Below are positions 10,432 to 20,231 of a stretch of 64,000 bases of DNA, one piece after another. The position numbers were made by a program, and so were the translations under genes. The DNA is from Lachancea mirantina (Eukaryota > Ascomycota > Saccharomycetes > Saccharomycetales > Saccharomycetaceae). Within the stretch, counting starts at the first letter, position 1. Each line of letters starts with the position of its first letter. The stretch is taken from the NCBI GenBank assembly GCA_900074745.1, contig LT598465.1:620001-684000 (forward strand). The letters run 5' to 3'. Below the pieces are notes generated by a model. The model made no database searches. It saw only the letters and a program-made list of their open reading frames with translations, and had not been told where the DNA came from.

Positions 10432-11478
10432 ATGAGTTTTAGTGCATTGTCTTTGAGAGCGCAAGCTAGACCTTTGTTGGCTTTGAGTGCCCGCCAAGCT
10501 CCGTATGTTTTTCGTTGAGTTTTGATGCGTCTATTCGTGTCTCAAAAGGGACCGGTTGATGTTTGTTGGGACTATATGTTGAAGGGTAATTGTGGGTTTT
10601 GAAGATGTTTTAATGCGGACACCATGTTTTCTTGCTGGAAGGCGGATGGAAACCGAATGGTTTGTTTAGCCGACAGAATGGTGAGTGCCGTTTGGCGAAT
10701 TGCCCTCTAACTTCAAGCAAAAACATTGATCTGGACCCCAGCAATTCTCGTGGATACACATCTCTATCCCTTAGACCCGTCTCAACTTCCCGCTCGCTGC
10801 CTTTCGTCATTTTCTCAATACTAACCTCACTTCAACAGAATTGGTGTGCGTTATATGTCTACTCCTGCTCCTCAGGACCCAAAATCCAAGGCCACTTCCA
10901 TCCTTGACGCTTTGCCAGGTAACAATTTCTTGTCGAAGACCGGTATCTTGGCCACTTCGACCGCAGCCGCGATTTACGCTATATCCAACGAGCTTTACGT
11001 TATCAACGACGAAACCATTTTGCTCGGTACTTTCACCGGTTTCGGAATTATCGTCGCCAAGTTCTTGGCTCCAGCCTACAAAGATTTTGCCGACGCGAGA
11101 GTGAAGCAGGTCTCTGACGTTTTGAACGCTTCCAGAACGAGACACGTGGACGCTGTCAAGCAAAGAATCGAATCTGTCTCTGAATTGCAAAACGTTTCCG
11201 AAACCACTAAAGTTTTGTTCGACGTTTCCAAGGAAACCGTCGAATTGGAGGCCAAGGTCTTTGAATTGAAACAAAAAGTCGAACTTGCTGCTGAAGCCAA
11301 GTCTGTCCTAGACTCCTGGGTCAGATACGAGGCCTCTGTGCGTCAGCTACAGCAAAAACAACTGGCAGAGGGTGTCATTGCCAAAGTCAAGGCCGAATTG
11401 TCCAACCCAAAGTTCCAGGACAAAGTTTTGCAACAGTCTGTCTCTGACGTCGAAAAACTGCTTGCCAGCTTGAAATAA
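10432..11478 (+). CDS. ATP4: ATP synthase subunit b (F0), spliced
   Basis: Subunit b forms the peripheral stalk of mitochondrial F1F0 ATP synthase. Exon 1 (10432-10502) encodes a basic presequence MSFSALSLRAQARPLLALSA. The 336-nt intron (10503-10838) has donor GTATGT, branch TACTAAC at 10819-10825 and acceptor CAG. Exon 2 (10839-11478) continues with PIGVRYMSTP, which aligns with the S. cerevisiae cleavage region. The total is 236 residues. Two hydrophobic segments (ATSTAAAIYAISNELYVI and a second ending LAPAY) precede the long helical stalk (KDFADARVKQVSDVLNASR). The S. cerevisiae gene is not spliced, so the intron is a lineage difference. This is the YPL078C position. Confidence 0.95.
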
Positions 11479-11644
11479 GCAGAACGAAATAGCAAACCAA
11501 CCAAAACCAAAAAATGAAAATACACTTTGAGCTGTGTGGCCAGTACAATTCACGCGTATTATGAATAGATATTCCTTATATTGCAAAATAGCACTTATTC
11601 CTAGGTGCCATGAACACGATTTTAAATGCAGAAACAGTCTCCGT

Positions 11645-11899
11645 CTATTTTCCAGAAGGCGTAGGTATTTCTTGAAGTCCGGCAAGTGCATCTTGAACAG
11701 GCTTCCGTGGCATGAAGGTTGCCGCGTTATACGCCACATTTGCAAGCCCTAAGGGAGGTCTTCCCTCTGGATTCCATTCTGGATCGTAAAATATACTTCT
11801 TTTGCCCAATTCATTAGAACTGACCTTATCAGCTCCAGATTTCGATCTCGCTGCACTATGGGCTTTTTCTTGGCCGTTTTCAACCGCGTTCTTTGACAT
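11645..11899 (-). CDS. AIM4: Aim4/Soy1-like small protein
   Basis: This is an 84-residue protein starting at the first in-frame ATG (MSKNAVENG); the upstream frame opens only with a GTG. The C-terminal half ([13 protein letters not shown], then [19 protein letters not shown]) matches the conserved C-terminus of S. cerevisiae Aim4 (YBR194W, 123 residues). Position between MSI1/ATP4 and MED8 is exactly that of YBR194W. Aim4 has been linked to nuclear pore proteins and mitochondrial inheritance; its biochemical role is unclear. The N-terminus is shorter here. Confidence 0.85.
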   Translation of the reverse strand: MSKNAVENGQEKAHSAARSKSGADKVSSNELGKRSIFYDPEWNPEGRPPLGLANVAYNAATFMPRKPVQDALAGLQEIPTPSGK

Positions 11900-12174
11900 A
11901 AAAGCTCTACTTATATACACGTAAGTCTAATATTACACGTCAACGACTATGTGGAAGCCAATTGCTCGGCTTGTTAATAGCCTTTCTATAGCCAGTTGAT
12001 GATAGTTGGTGATAGTTGATGATAGCCGAGAAGCGTCTTTACGATTGGAAACTTTTGAAAACCTCTCCGTACATGATTACTATGATCGATCATCTTCATC
12101 ACCTGCCAGCTACCGTTGGATGGCTTCATTTAAAACTCATTGACAACTCGTTGAAGATTAACTGAAAGTTGGAT

Positions 12175-12828
12175 ATGGCTACCAATAGTGCTATGAGAGA
12201 CGTTAGTGTCCCCAATGTTCAAGAAGATATAAAATACGATTTCAAGGAGGTTCCAACACAAGCTTTGGATGCCATTCGCATGAGATTAGCACAACTGACG
12301 CATTCTTTGGCCAAAATGCGAGACGACATGTCCCGAGCCGAGCTTCCGCAATGGCATTCTCTTCAATTGCAAGTAAGTGTGGTCGTGAGCCAATTACACT
12401 CTTTGGCGAGCACTCTACGTCATTTTGAAGAGACTTTGGATGCTACTGTAGTGGTACCGTTGCCCAATTTTCCTACAACAGCACATGAAGGACTTTTAAC
12501 AACGTTGCTACGGAAAAAAAACATTCCAGAAGTTGATGAATGGATCAACGACGCCAAGGAAAGTTCCGGTTTGAATTCAACGTCTGCGACGCATGCTGAA
12601 ATCCAAAAATCTATACAGGAAGACGAAAAAATAACGGCATGGGCCCTCGATTTCATCAAAGCAGAACAGAGCAATTACTCTTTGCATGGATTGCATACCG
12701 CATCTGAACTTAGTGAGGGAGTCGCCCCCGTATCGAGTGTAAATTACAGCGTCAATGCTAACAAACACAAGCCGCAACGACCATTTGAATTCGACAATGT
12801 GCTCAGAAGCATTTACCAAGGCAGCTAA
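12175..12828 (+). CDS. MED8: Mediator head subunit Med8
   Basis: Med8 belongs to the Mediator head module that bridges activators and RNA polymerase II. The product is 217 residues (223 in S. cerevisiae), starting at the ATG of MATNSAMRD; a TTG lies two codons upstream. The N-terminal helical region (VPTQALDAIRMRLAQLTHSL, then LPQWHSLQLQVSVVVSQL) is the part that contacts TBP and the Med18/Med20 neighbourhood. The C-terminal helix (RPFEFDNVLRSIYQGS) anchors Med18. It is convergent with RIM2. This is the YBR193C position. Confidence 0.92.
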   Translation: MATNSAMRDVSVPNVQEDIKYDFKEVPTQALDAIRMRLAQLTHSLAKMRDDMSRAELPQWHSLQLQVSVVVSQLHSLASTLRHFEETLDATVVVPLPNFPTTAHEGLLTTLLRKKNIPEVDEWINDAKESSGLNSTSATHAEIQKSIQEDEKITAWALDFIKAEQSNYSLHGLHTASELSEGVAPVSSVNYSVNANKHKPQRPFEFDNVLRSIYQGS

Positions 12829-12895
12829 TCCTCTGTGTTTCAGCTATTTACAGGAAAATTCTAATTACAGGTGTTTCTCTTACTTCGCGCACTGT

Positions 12896-13999
12896 TCATT
12901 TATCCGACAACAGCTTTATTACCAATTCCCAAGTTCCGAACATGATGATGCTATTGGGCACCGTCCTGAGTAAATGTGGCGTCAGTCCTCCATACATGGA
13001 GACGAGCCCCTCCTCTTTTATAATGACTCTGAATGATTGTATCAATCCAGTATATTTCGGCTTCCCATTTTGGCAAGGAGCTTGTCTGAGTCGCGTACGC
13101 ACAACTTCATGTGGATATGTGATGATACTGGCCACGAATTTGGCCAATCCAGCACTACCAGATCTTTGGCACCATTCCTTAATTTTGTCGCCAGTGGTCT
13201 TCTCGGATTCTCCCGCATTACCAAACTTCTGTAACGAACGCATCTTGATGACATGTTTCATTTGCTCGTAAAGAAGCCACTGTAAGATTCCCTCGACAGA
13301 TCCCAAATAAGAGGCGCTTAACCCTTTATAAAGCCCCTTCACGCCCTCATTCTTTATAATATCATTGAAGCACGCCCATGAGTTTTTATGCTGTCTTGTC
13401 GATCCAGTCTTATCCAGTTGCAATCTAGTCTTAATGAGCCAGATTGGATTTGTCGCTGTAGAGGTTGCCCAACCGGCCGTCGCGGCAGCTAGCAAATGAA
13501 TCCATGGCGCTTCTTGGCCGTTATTGAGCGCTCTGGAATAGATATCTTTGGTCGTCCCGTATGTGAAGAAATTAATGCTTCTCGCTGGAATAACACCAAC
13601 GAGATTTGGGCCCAAACCTTTGAACAAACTTCGGAAACCTTCTTGTCTATAAACGCTCGATATGATGCCTAAGGTCTCCCTAAAATGTCGAGCACCATCT
13701 TTCAGGAAATTTGCTGAAGTTGCTGCATTGTGACCATTCGATCGATACGCTGCCTGATACACGTCGCTTTGTAAACGAGTCTTAACCACGTCAAAGGGAC
13801 ATGTCACCACTGCACCTGCCATTCCACCAATTCCTCCTGCAACAAAATGAACCCATGGTTTAACCTGCTGGGTGGTATCCTCCTTCATATCAACTGCCCG
13901 TCCGGCATCTTTGAAATTCGAGGCAGTTTCGTCGCTACCCAAAAACGGACCTGATTCCCTAGCTTCTCTTTCCAACTCCGAGAGCGTCTTTCTGGGCAT
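12896..13999 (-). CDS. RIM2: Mitochondrial pyrimidine nucleotide carrier Rim2
   Basis: Rim2 exchanges pyrimidine (deoxy)nucleotides across the inner mitochondrial membrane and supports mtDNA maintenance and iron use. The 367-residue product (377 in S. cerevisiae) has three carrier repeats with the signatures PFDVVKTR (about 68), PIWLIKTR (about 187) and PHEVVRTR (about 300). The second repeat has Trp where most carriers have an acidic residue, as in the SLC25A33/36 family. The hydrophilic N-terminus of about 45 residues is also family-like. The start is the first ATG (MPRKTLSEL). This is the YBR192W position. Confidence 0.95.
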   Translation of the reverse strand: MPRKTLSELEREARESGPFLGSDETASNFKDAGRAVDMKEDTTQQVKPWVHFVAGGIGGMAGAVVTCPFDVVKTRLQSDVYQAAYRSNGHNAATSANFLKDGARHFRETLGIISSVYRQEGFRSLFKGLGPNLVGVIPARSINFFTYGTTKDIYSRALNNGQEAPWIHLLAAATAGWATSTATNPIWLIKTRLQLDKTGSTRQHKNSWACFNDIIKNEGVKGLYKGLSASYLGSVEGILQWLLYEQMKHVIKMRSLQKFGNAGESEKTTGDKIKEWCQRSGSAGLAKFVASIITYPHEVVRTRLRQAPCQNGKPKYTGLIQSFRVIIKEEGLVSMYGGLTPHLLRTVPNSIIMFGTWELVIKLLSDK

Positions 14000-14440
14000 G
14001 GAATTGTATTTTTAAATCAGCTTGAGAAAAGGTACAATTTTCGACCAACCAAGGCTTCTCAAAACAAGGGAAAAAGCCACTTAACAATCAATCGCTCGCA
14101 AGCACAGCTAAATCAATAAGAGTCACCTTTTAAGCCGCCAAAACTTCGCTTACCGTCGCTTCAAATTTAAGCTCATCGATCTATATGCAATTGTGAAATT
14201 TTTCAGTCTTACGTAAAGTAGTTATGATTAGTATCAGTCACGTGATTCGTTAATTAACGACTTCGAAGACCAAAGACCTATCAATGGTCGACTTGACAAC
14301 TTCTCGACTTTAAATTACTAGGGGAAGCTCCTGTTTATAACAGTATGTGTACAAATCGATTTTACATTAGACACAGTATAAATGTTGAGACTGAGACGAA
14401 TTCCAGAAAAAAACTGACATGCCAAAAAGTTCGGAAAGGA
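14000..14440. other. Intergenic: RIM2 promoter and RPL21 3' region
   Basis: A palindromic E-box TCACGTGA (14238-14245) and a 12-bp palindrome cgttaattaacg (14248-14259) lie 240-260 bp upstream of RIM2. Nothing else is recognised. Confidence 0.5.
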
Positions 14441-15262
14441 TTAGATGAAAGTTTCGTATGGAACTGGAGCCAAAGTCTTGGGGATGTTACCTTCAGTAGA
14501 GATGACACGGGCTTCTCTTGGCTTGGCTGGTTGTCTCTTCAATTGGACAGCAACACCTTGAGCCTTGGCCTCAGCACGCTTAGCGGCGTTAGACTTAACT
14601 CTGTCCAAAAACTCCTGTCTACATTTGGAGTGCTTGATGTGCTCGACTCTCAAGTTGACTCTCTTTTCGATGTATCTGTTACCAACAACCTTGTTGATGA
14701 TGACACCAACAGAGGACTTGGTAACGTTGTAGACAACGCCGGTCTTACCTTGGTAGAACTTGTGAGGCATACCCTTTTGGATGGAACCGTTGGCCTTGAT
14801 GTCGACAATGTCGCCAACCTTGTAGATCTTCAGGTAGGTAGACAATGGAATGGTACCATGCTTCCTGAAGTCACGTTGGAACATGTAACGAGTACGAGAT
14901 CTGTAACCGTGCCTACAAATTATATGTTAGTGATTTTGTCCATGTTGTGTTTTAAGTGAATGCTCTCGTGCTTTGTCCTAGTGTCGTCCACAATATGAGA
15001 GTCATGACTATTTCTTGAATGTTACAGTTTTCCCAGCCTTGACAGCTTGATTTGGCGACTATCAGTCGAATATCCTCCCACTTCTTAGTTCGATATGAGG
15101 TGTCTATGATGTTAACGTCTTGTCACCCACCATTGGTTGCTGATTCACCTTTGAATAATTTTAACCCGAAAGTAGTGCTAAAACGCTGGAATTTGCACGG
15201 AGAGCATCCCCCTTTCATTGGAAACCCAATTTCCTCTCTAATTTAACATACGATTTACCCAT
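14441..15262 (-). CDS. RPL21: 60S ribosomal protein L21, spliced
   Basis: eL21 is a structural protein of the 60S subunit. Exon 1 is 11 nt (15252-15262, ATG GGT AAA TC). The intron is 15251-14913 (339 nt) with donor GTATGT, branch CACTAAC (14926-14932) and acceptor TAG. Exon 2 is 14912-14441. The spliced product is 160 residues, nearly identical to yeast L21 ([20 protein letters not shown] at the start, [11 protein letters not shown] at the end). Intron position and exon 1 length are the same as in S. cerevisiae RPL21A/B. Two Rap1 sites lie about 380-420 bp upstream. There is a single copy here, against the YBR191W/YPL079W pair. Confidence 0.98.
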
Positions 15263-15429
15263 TTTTGCTTGTTGACCTTGGTGCTTACTGTATTTCAGAT
15301 ATTACACGCTGAGAGCGTCAAAAGTTTTAATGATTCTTCTGGTCCCAATGCCAGTTCCAGAGGTTCCCCGTTCCAGCGGTCCACCTGCAACATCGCGACC
15401 CGGGCTAGCAAGCACGAGTCCTGCGAGGG

Positions 15430-15465
15430 TAGGCAGGGCCCGCCAGGATTGCAGGCGGGTGCCTA
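15430..15465. repeat. GC-rich imperfect inverted repeat
   Basis: TAGGCA plus CCCGCC (15430-15444, with a 3-nt ggg bulge) pairs with GGCGGGTGCCTA (15454-15465) across a 9-nt loop. The 12-mer GGGCCCGCCAGG at 15436 recurs at 48942. Confidence 0.65.
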
Positions 15466-15638
15466 GGGGTGGCCCAGGAAGAAGCCGGGTACACCCAGGC
15501 GAGAGCTAGGCAGAGTATGGAAGGAGATCCTCCCGCGAGCTGGTCTCGGCTATGAAAGGAACGATTTTTCACAAAGCCTAATCCACGCACTTTTCGCTGT
15601 TTCAATTTTCCACTCTTTCAAATTTTAACAAAATCCAA

Positions 15639-15679
15639 AATGTATGGATGTTTGTCGTGGTTTAATAATGTATGGGTTT
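15639..15679 (-). promoter_or_regulatory. Two Rap1 sites upstream of RPL21
   Basis: On the minus strand, ACATCCATACATT (15639-15651) and AAACCCATACATT (15667-15679) match the Rap1 consensus ACACCCATACATT. They form the tandem pair typical of ribosomal protein promoters. Confidence 0.85.
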
Positions 15680-16124
15680 CTGGTCAAAGGCCATCTATCA
15701 CAGAAGACTAAAGTGCCTCAAGGCGACAACACGAAGTAGGGCCAGATGTGTGTTGGTCTACGCGCTCCGACAACTTACGTTGATAACTTTCAAAAGCTTA
15801 TACCGCGTTAGATTTGAAATTTAGAAACTTTCTTGTTATAATTCGTTAAGTCTAATATACAACCTCTCTAGGAGCGGCTAAAGTATTATTATGCATTAGA
15901 GAAACAGAGAATGATTAACGTCTTAATTTTACAAATCACCTTTACATAGATGCCTACAGAATGGTCCGAACGGCTTCAACATTTGAAAAATCGTATATAA
16001 TCTTTCGCATGGTTTTCTGTAGCTCGCGATCATTCTGCAGGCCAACTATGTGGGTGCTGCCGTCAAATCAATTATCTGCAAGTGATGACAATGGGATTAA
16101 CAAAGAGTGATGTCAATGATTAAC

Positions 16125-17068
16125 TTACTCTTCATCTTCCGCGGCCTCGCCCTCACCAGCAGCCTCAGCCTTTCTGGCAGCGTTTCTTCTGGCAACTCTA
16201 CCTGGTCTGCCACCGCCGAATGGAGAGCTTCTAGCGAAGTCAATGTGCTTCTCGGATTCCAATCTAACCATGAAAGATGGAACGTTGACGATTTGCTTAC
16301 CAACAGCAATGTGTCTTTGAGTGATCAAGACTCTAGCGTGGTGAACAGACTTGGCCAAACCTAGCTTGTAAACTTGGGTTTGCAATCTTCTTTCCAAGAA
16401 ATCCTCAATCTTCAAGGCCAAGACGTAATCCAACTTCTTCTTGTCCTCAGAAAGAACACCGAGTCTGACCAACTTTCTGATCAAAGCATTACCTTCGAAA
16501 AGTCTCTTTTGGTCCTTCTCGTCTCTGGTCAACAAATCTCTGGCGGCACGACGGATCTTAGACAATTGGTAAGAAATTCTGTAAATTTCTCTCTTGTTCT
16601 TCAAACCGTATTCACCGGCCAACTTCAATTCGGCGTCCAAACGGGCGGACTCGAAAGGTCTCTTTGGGGTAGAGTAGGTCTTAGAGTACTTTCTAGGGGC
16701 TCCTGAGTTGAGAGTTAGTGTTTGTTCAAACACGCTACGAGGTTACATTGAGCGCTACTCATGAATGCAGATTAACAATCTCTAAGAATTGACAACAAAG
16801 ACGTGGTCAAAAGCAAATCGATTCCATAGCAGAAAAAACTTGCAGAACGGCCTCCTACCTGAAGTGTCGGGATTTCAGAGTAGAAGTGATAGCCGTCCTA
16901 TGAAAGACTTAGAGAAAGTCATCTTCGTCCATTTTTACATGGAGAATTCATGAGGACCCGAACCTCGAAGAAGTGGAAACTTTGTGTTTCCACAAATTAT
17001 CCACTTCCGACATTTCAATCGTAAGACTGTAATGTCTGCTTTGTAATGTTCTAATACGTACTTGGCAT
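16125..17068 (-). CDS. RPS9: 40S ribosomal protein S9 (uS4), spliced
   Basis: uS4 is a 40S subunit protein placed early in small-subunit assembly. Exon 1 is 7 nt (17062-17068, ATGCCAA). The intron 17061-16703 (359 nt) has donor GTACGT, branch CACTAAC (16714-16720) and acceptor CAG. Exon 2 (16702-16125) gives [20 protein letters not shown] and continues to an acidic tail ending EAAEDEE. The product has 194 residues (197 and 195 in S. cerevisiae S9A/B). The S4 RNA-binding domain is seen at [20 protein letters not shown]. The intron position equals that of S. cerevisiae. A perfect Rap1 site lies about 210 bp upstream. It is single copy at the merged YBR189W/YPL081W position. Confidence 0.98.
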
Positions 17069-17571
17069 TGCGCTTTGACTTGATGGGGATGAGATGGAAG
17101 AGAGGTGGTAGAGTTTAGCGCCAAGTCGAGATTTATAGTTCTTCTGGATAATCGCTTAATTGTGATGAGTCGGTGTCTTTTGCGACTACTCTCAAGTGAT
17201 TCATTATGATTGCTTTATTTTTTGAAGATCAATTCTATGAAATGTCTGGGCTTATATGGAAACGTTTTGAAAGTCGGTAATGTATGGGTGTATAGCCCTA
17301 CGAGATAGGTTACGCTTATATAGGGCTGAAAGCTGGAATGGTATTTGAAGTGGTTACGTATATGCTTCTATGGAGAGACATCGTGTGTCTCAAATCACAA
17401 CAATTGCGGTTCTCCTATTGGTGATTGTGCTTGGTGTCTATTCTTCAATTACTTTGGTGTTAGGCGACGCAGCCGCCCAGCCCATATATTGCGCTGCCGG
17501 TTAAGACTCAAACACAAATCTTCGCGCAGAAAGTCGTCATTGCTTCTTGTTTTAATTTCAGTTATTTACTT
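17069..17571. other. Intergenic: RPS9 promoter and homocitrate synthase 3' region
   Basis: The only strong element is the Rap1 site at 17279-17291. No gene is supported in the 77-codon open frame at 17345. Confidence 0.6.
17279..17291 (-). promoter_or_regulatory. Rap1 site upstream of RPS9
   Basis: ACACCCATACATT on the minus strand is an exact Rap1 consensus, 211 bp before the RPS9 ATG. Confidence 0.88.
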
Positions 17572-18756
17572 TTACTGAAGTTCGGAATGGTAGCTCTTGA
17601 TAATAGAATCAACATCGTCAATTCCAAGTTGCCTAACGTCACCGATCTGCTTGATCTTCTGGGTCAAGTCCTTGATCTGGTCGTCCGTCAAGTGCAAGTT
17701 CAACTGCTCCACTCTCGATTTGATTGCGTTCCAACCTGTGAGCCTATTAGCGAAATGAATGTACCTCGTCATACCGAAGTCGGAAGGATTCAAAATCTCG
17801 TAAGTGGAAGGGTTGGCTAAGATAGCCTTGGCGTGAATACCGGCCTTATGGGTGAAGGCACAGAAGCCGGTGATTGGATTGTTGAAGGGCAAATTGACTT
17901 CGACGGCTTCAGCTACCAAATTTTCAAGGTCGCGAAGCTTATGCAACTTGTACTTGGACTTGACGTAGTCTGGCGCAGATACGATCATTCTGGCCATAAG
18001 ACCGCCTAGCGAAGTGATACCATTTCTTTCACCGATACCCAAGACCGAGACGTCGATAAGCCTGGCACCGGCCTCCAGCGCTGTGTAAGAGTTACCTATG
18101 GCACATCCGGTATCATTATGGAAGTGGCATTCTATGTCACATGATACGACGCTTTTAAGGGTCCGTACCAATTCGTACACCTGTCTTGGGTTTGCACAAC
18201 CCACTGTGTCTGCGATACCGACTCTGTTCACGCCAATGGCGTCGACGGTCTTGTAGATGTTCAGCAGGTCGACGATATCGGACCTGAAGGAATCTTCGGA
18301 CGAAAATCTGATTTCCAAGCCCTTGGATTTGACGAATTCGATCACCTCGACTGCGCTCTTGGAAATGTAGTTCATGTCTTTGCCGTGCGAGTATTGTCTA
18401 AGAAACTGCGACGTGCCGATCACGACGTCGACACCGTCGACGCCCGTCTCGACCGCAACTCTAGCGTCGTCCATGTGACAGCGAATGTGCGTGAGAATTT
18501 TGGCCTTGAGGCCGAGCTTGCAGATGGCCTCGCAGTCCTTTCTGCTTTGTTCCGACGCCACGGGCGACGTGAGCTCGATGTAATCAACACCAAAGTCGTC
18601 TAGCGCTTTGGCGATTTCAATCTTCTTTTCGGTCGAGAAAAACGCATTGGCGAATTGTTCGCCCTCTCTCAAGGTAGACTCGATGAGTTGGAAATTTCCG
18701 ACGTTCGACACCAGGTCGTTGGGACTGGGAGCGTACGGGTTCGATTGCACCGACAT
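17572..18756 (-). CDS. LYS21: Homocitrate synthase (Lys20/Lys21 type)
   Basis: The enzyme condenses acetyl-CoA and 2-oxoglutarate to homocitrate, the first step of the fungal alpha-aminoadipate lysine pathway. The 394-residue product has the TIM-barrel signature [14 protein letters not shown] (about 27-40), the metal-binding HFHNDTG motif (about 224-230) and GIGERNG. It ends at [16 protein letters not shown]. cerevisiae Lys20 and Lys21 (428 and 440 residues) carry about 35 further residues, including a basic tail linked to nuclear localisation. That tail is absent here, and the stop is followed by further in-frame stops. The gene lies outside its S. cerevisiae context (YDL182W/YDL131W). Confidence 0.95.
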   Translation of the reverse strand: MSVQSNPYAPSPNDLVSNVGNFQLIESTLREGEQFANAFFSTEKKIEIAKALDDFGVDYIELTSPVASEQSRKDCEAICKLGLKAKILTHIRCHMDDARVAVETGVDGVDVVIGTSQFLRQYSHGKDMNYISKSAVEVIEFVKSKGLEIRFSSEDSFRSDIVDLLNIYKTVDAIGVNRVGIADTVGCANPRQVYELVRTLKSVVSCDIECHFHNDTGCAIGNSYTALEAGARLIDVSVLGIGERNGITSLGGLMARMIVSAPDYVKSKYKLHKLRDLENLVAEAVEVNLPFNNPITGFCAFTHKAGIHAKAILANPSTYEILNPSDFGMTRYIHFANRLTGWNAIKSRVEQLNLHLTDDQIKDLTQKIKQIGDVRQLGIDDVDSIIKSYHSELQ

Positions 18757-20231
18757 TTTCGCAAGAATTATAGCAGTAGGATGCTGATTCTACACCAAAA
18801 TCGTCAGCCTCTTGCAAGTTCACTTATGAAATACTCACTTCTAGCATTTGCTCTGATTTTTCATGTTTTTTCTTTTTATATACTGTTATTACGGGCTAAG
18901 TGGCCGTGGAATTTACCGCGATGACTGCAAGAACAACGAATGATCACGCATTGAGTACCTAACTGGGATTACTCACACCGGGTACGCTCGCTACTGGCCA
19001 GGCAACTCGTTGCGTTGCGTTTCTTTTACACTGACGCTGCACTTGGATTGAGACTTGCCAATATCCCATCGCGATTTTTTTTCACCATAGGCGTATCTCG
19101 CTCTCTTAGGTAATTATGTACGAAAGAGTCATCTGATAAATTACGTAATTGTCTATGTCCACGTGCCGTGGTATATATCGTGTGATGTGACTAGATAGCT
19201 CAATTCGACACAGGTCGCTGCGAGCGGGCATTTCTTGAGTGACACTAGCGGGAACTCTCCCTGAGGCTGTCCCTTGAGCCCTCGTAAATATATCAAGACT
19301 CGCGTGCTTGTGTCAAAATGTCTGGTGTCCATAATTGCCGCTATACTTTAACTATATATGATGTTACTCTTGAAATTGACGGCTGGCTCGAAAACATCTG
19401 GCCCGGTAGCACCGCCATCGTGGTTGGTTGGCTCGCTCTTAGCCCTCTATCCCGCAAATAAAGGTATGTTTGCAGGCCAAGACTCGTTAACATTTATCAT
19501 TTTTGACGTCGTTTGCGATTGATTTCAAATCACCACTTGAAAGTCACTTAGCATGTCGAAAACATGAAAACAACCCAGTAAACCCAAAACACACCTCAGA
19601 AGCGTAGATCGCAGAAATCCACAAAAATGCATCAGCCGGACATACTAATCATAAGCAATTCCCCGTTGCCACCGTTATTGACCAAAACGTGTCGTTATCT
19701 CTGTTACCCGGCTTTGAATATCGAATATCACTCTCTACGAAACACCATGGCAATTTTTCCTTGTTTTTTTCTATGCTTTTTGGCGGGCCTGCACGCGTTT
19801 CTAAGTGCTTGATTATAGAAATGTCTACGGGGTCTTGTAAGAGCAAAGCAAAGTTGTCAGGGCCCGTCTAAGCGGAGGTGGTCAAAGGACGCAGCGCGTA
19901 TCCGCGCCGCGCCCTCTGTGAATACTCTCGCGTACGCTGTGGGAAAAAAAGTTGATATATAAGGGGGCTGGCCCCGCGGCCAGGGAAAAAAATATTAGCG
20001 AAACTGGGCACGAGACCAGAGCCGCCGAGGTTTGGCATTTTAAAAACAACAAAGTTTTCTGGTGCAAGGGCCTAGCAAGAAGGTTGGTGATACGAAACTT
20101 GCAAAAATAGCGCGTAGGAGTTTTGGGTACTGCAATACACGGGTCTTTCTGGTGCCGTCTTTTCTGTTTTTGTCTCTTTCTCTCTCTGTTGTGCTGAGCG
20201 CTGAGTGCACGGGAAAAAGCGATACAAAATC
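18757..20231. other. Intergenic between divergent homocitrate synthase and MOT1
   Basis: This 1.47-kb spacer holds a Gcn4-like TGACTC core (19126-19131, minus), a CACGTG E-box near 19160 and a TATA-like tatatat near 19172. It also has a possible 47-codon ORF at 19318 and GC-rich patches. These include CAGGGCCCG (19858) and a CTGGCC/GGCCAG hairpin (19968-19983). Confidence 0.5.
19318..19461 (+). CDS. Possible 47-codon small ORF of unknown identity
   Basis: ATG in context aaaATGTCTG opens a 47-residue frame (MSGVHNCRYTLTIYD at the start, ALSPLSRK at the end). A TATA-like element lies about 145 bp upstream. A perfect donor-like AAGGTATGTT begins just past the stop, so part of a spliced transcript is possible. 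I recognise no homologue. It may be chance. Confidence 0.2.
   Translation: MSGVHNCRYTLTIYDVTLEIDGWLENIWPGSTAIVVGWLALSPLSRK

Larger units (their letters stand above)
15263..16124. other. Intergenic: RPL21 promoter and RPS9 3' region
   Basis: Two Rap1 sites (15639-15679) drive RPL21. Between them and the ATG lies a GC-rich island (about 15350-15560) with a hairpin (15430-15465). The remainder to 16124 is AT-rich RPS9 downstream sequence. Short frames in the GC island carry no recognisable protein. Confidence 0.6.

Noticed and set aside
15269-15605. Short frames in the RPL21 promoter island
   Set aside because: They lie between Rap1 sites and exon 1. Composition follows the GC-rich island and no family is recognised.
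17345-17578. Plus-strand 77-codon frame between RPS9 and homocitrate synthase
   Set aside because: No domain or conserved context. It overlaps the RPS9 promoter and the homocitrate synthase stop.
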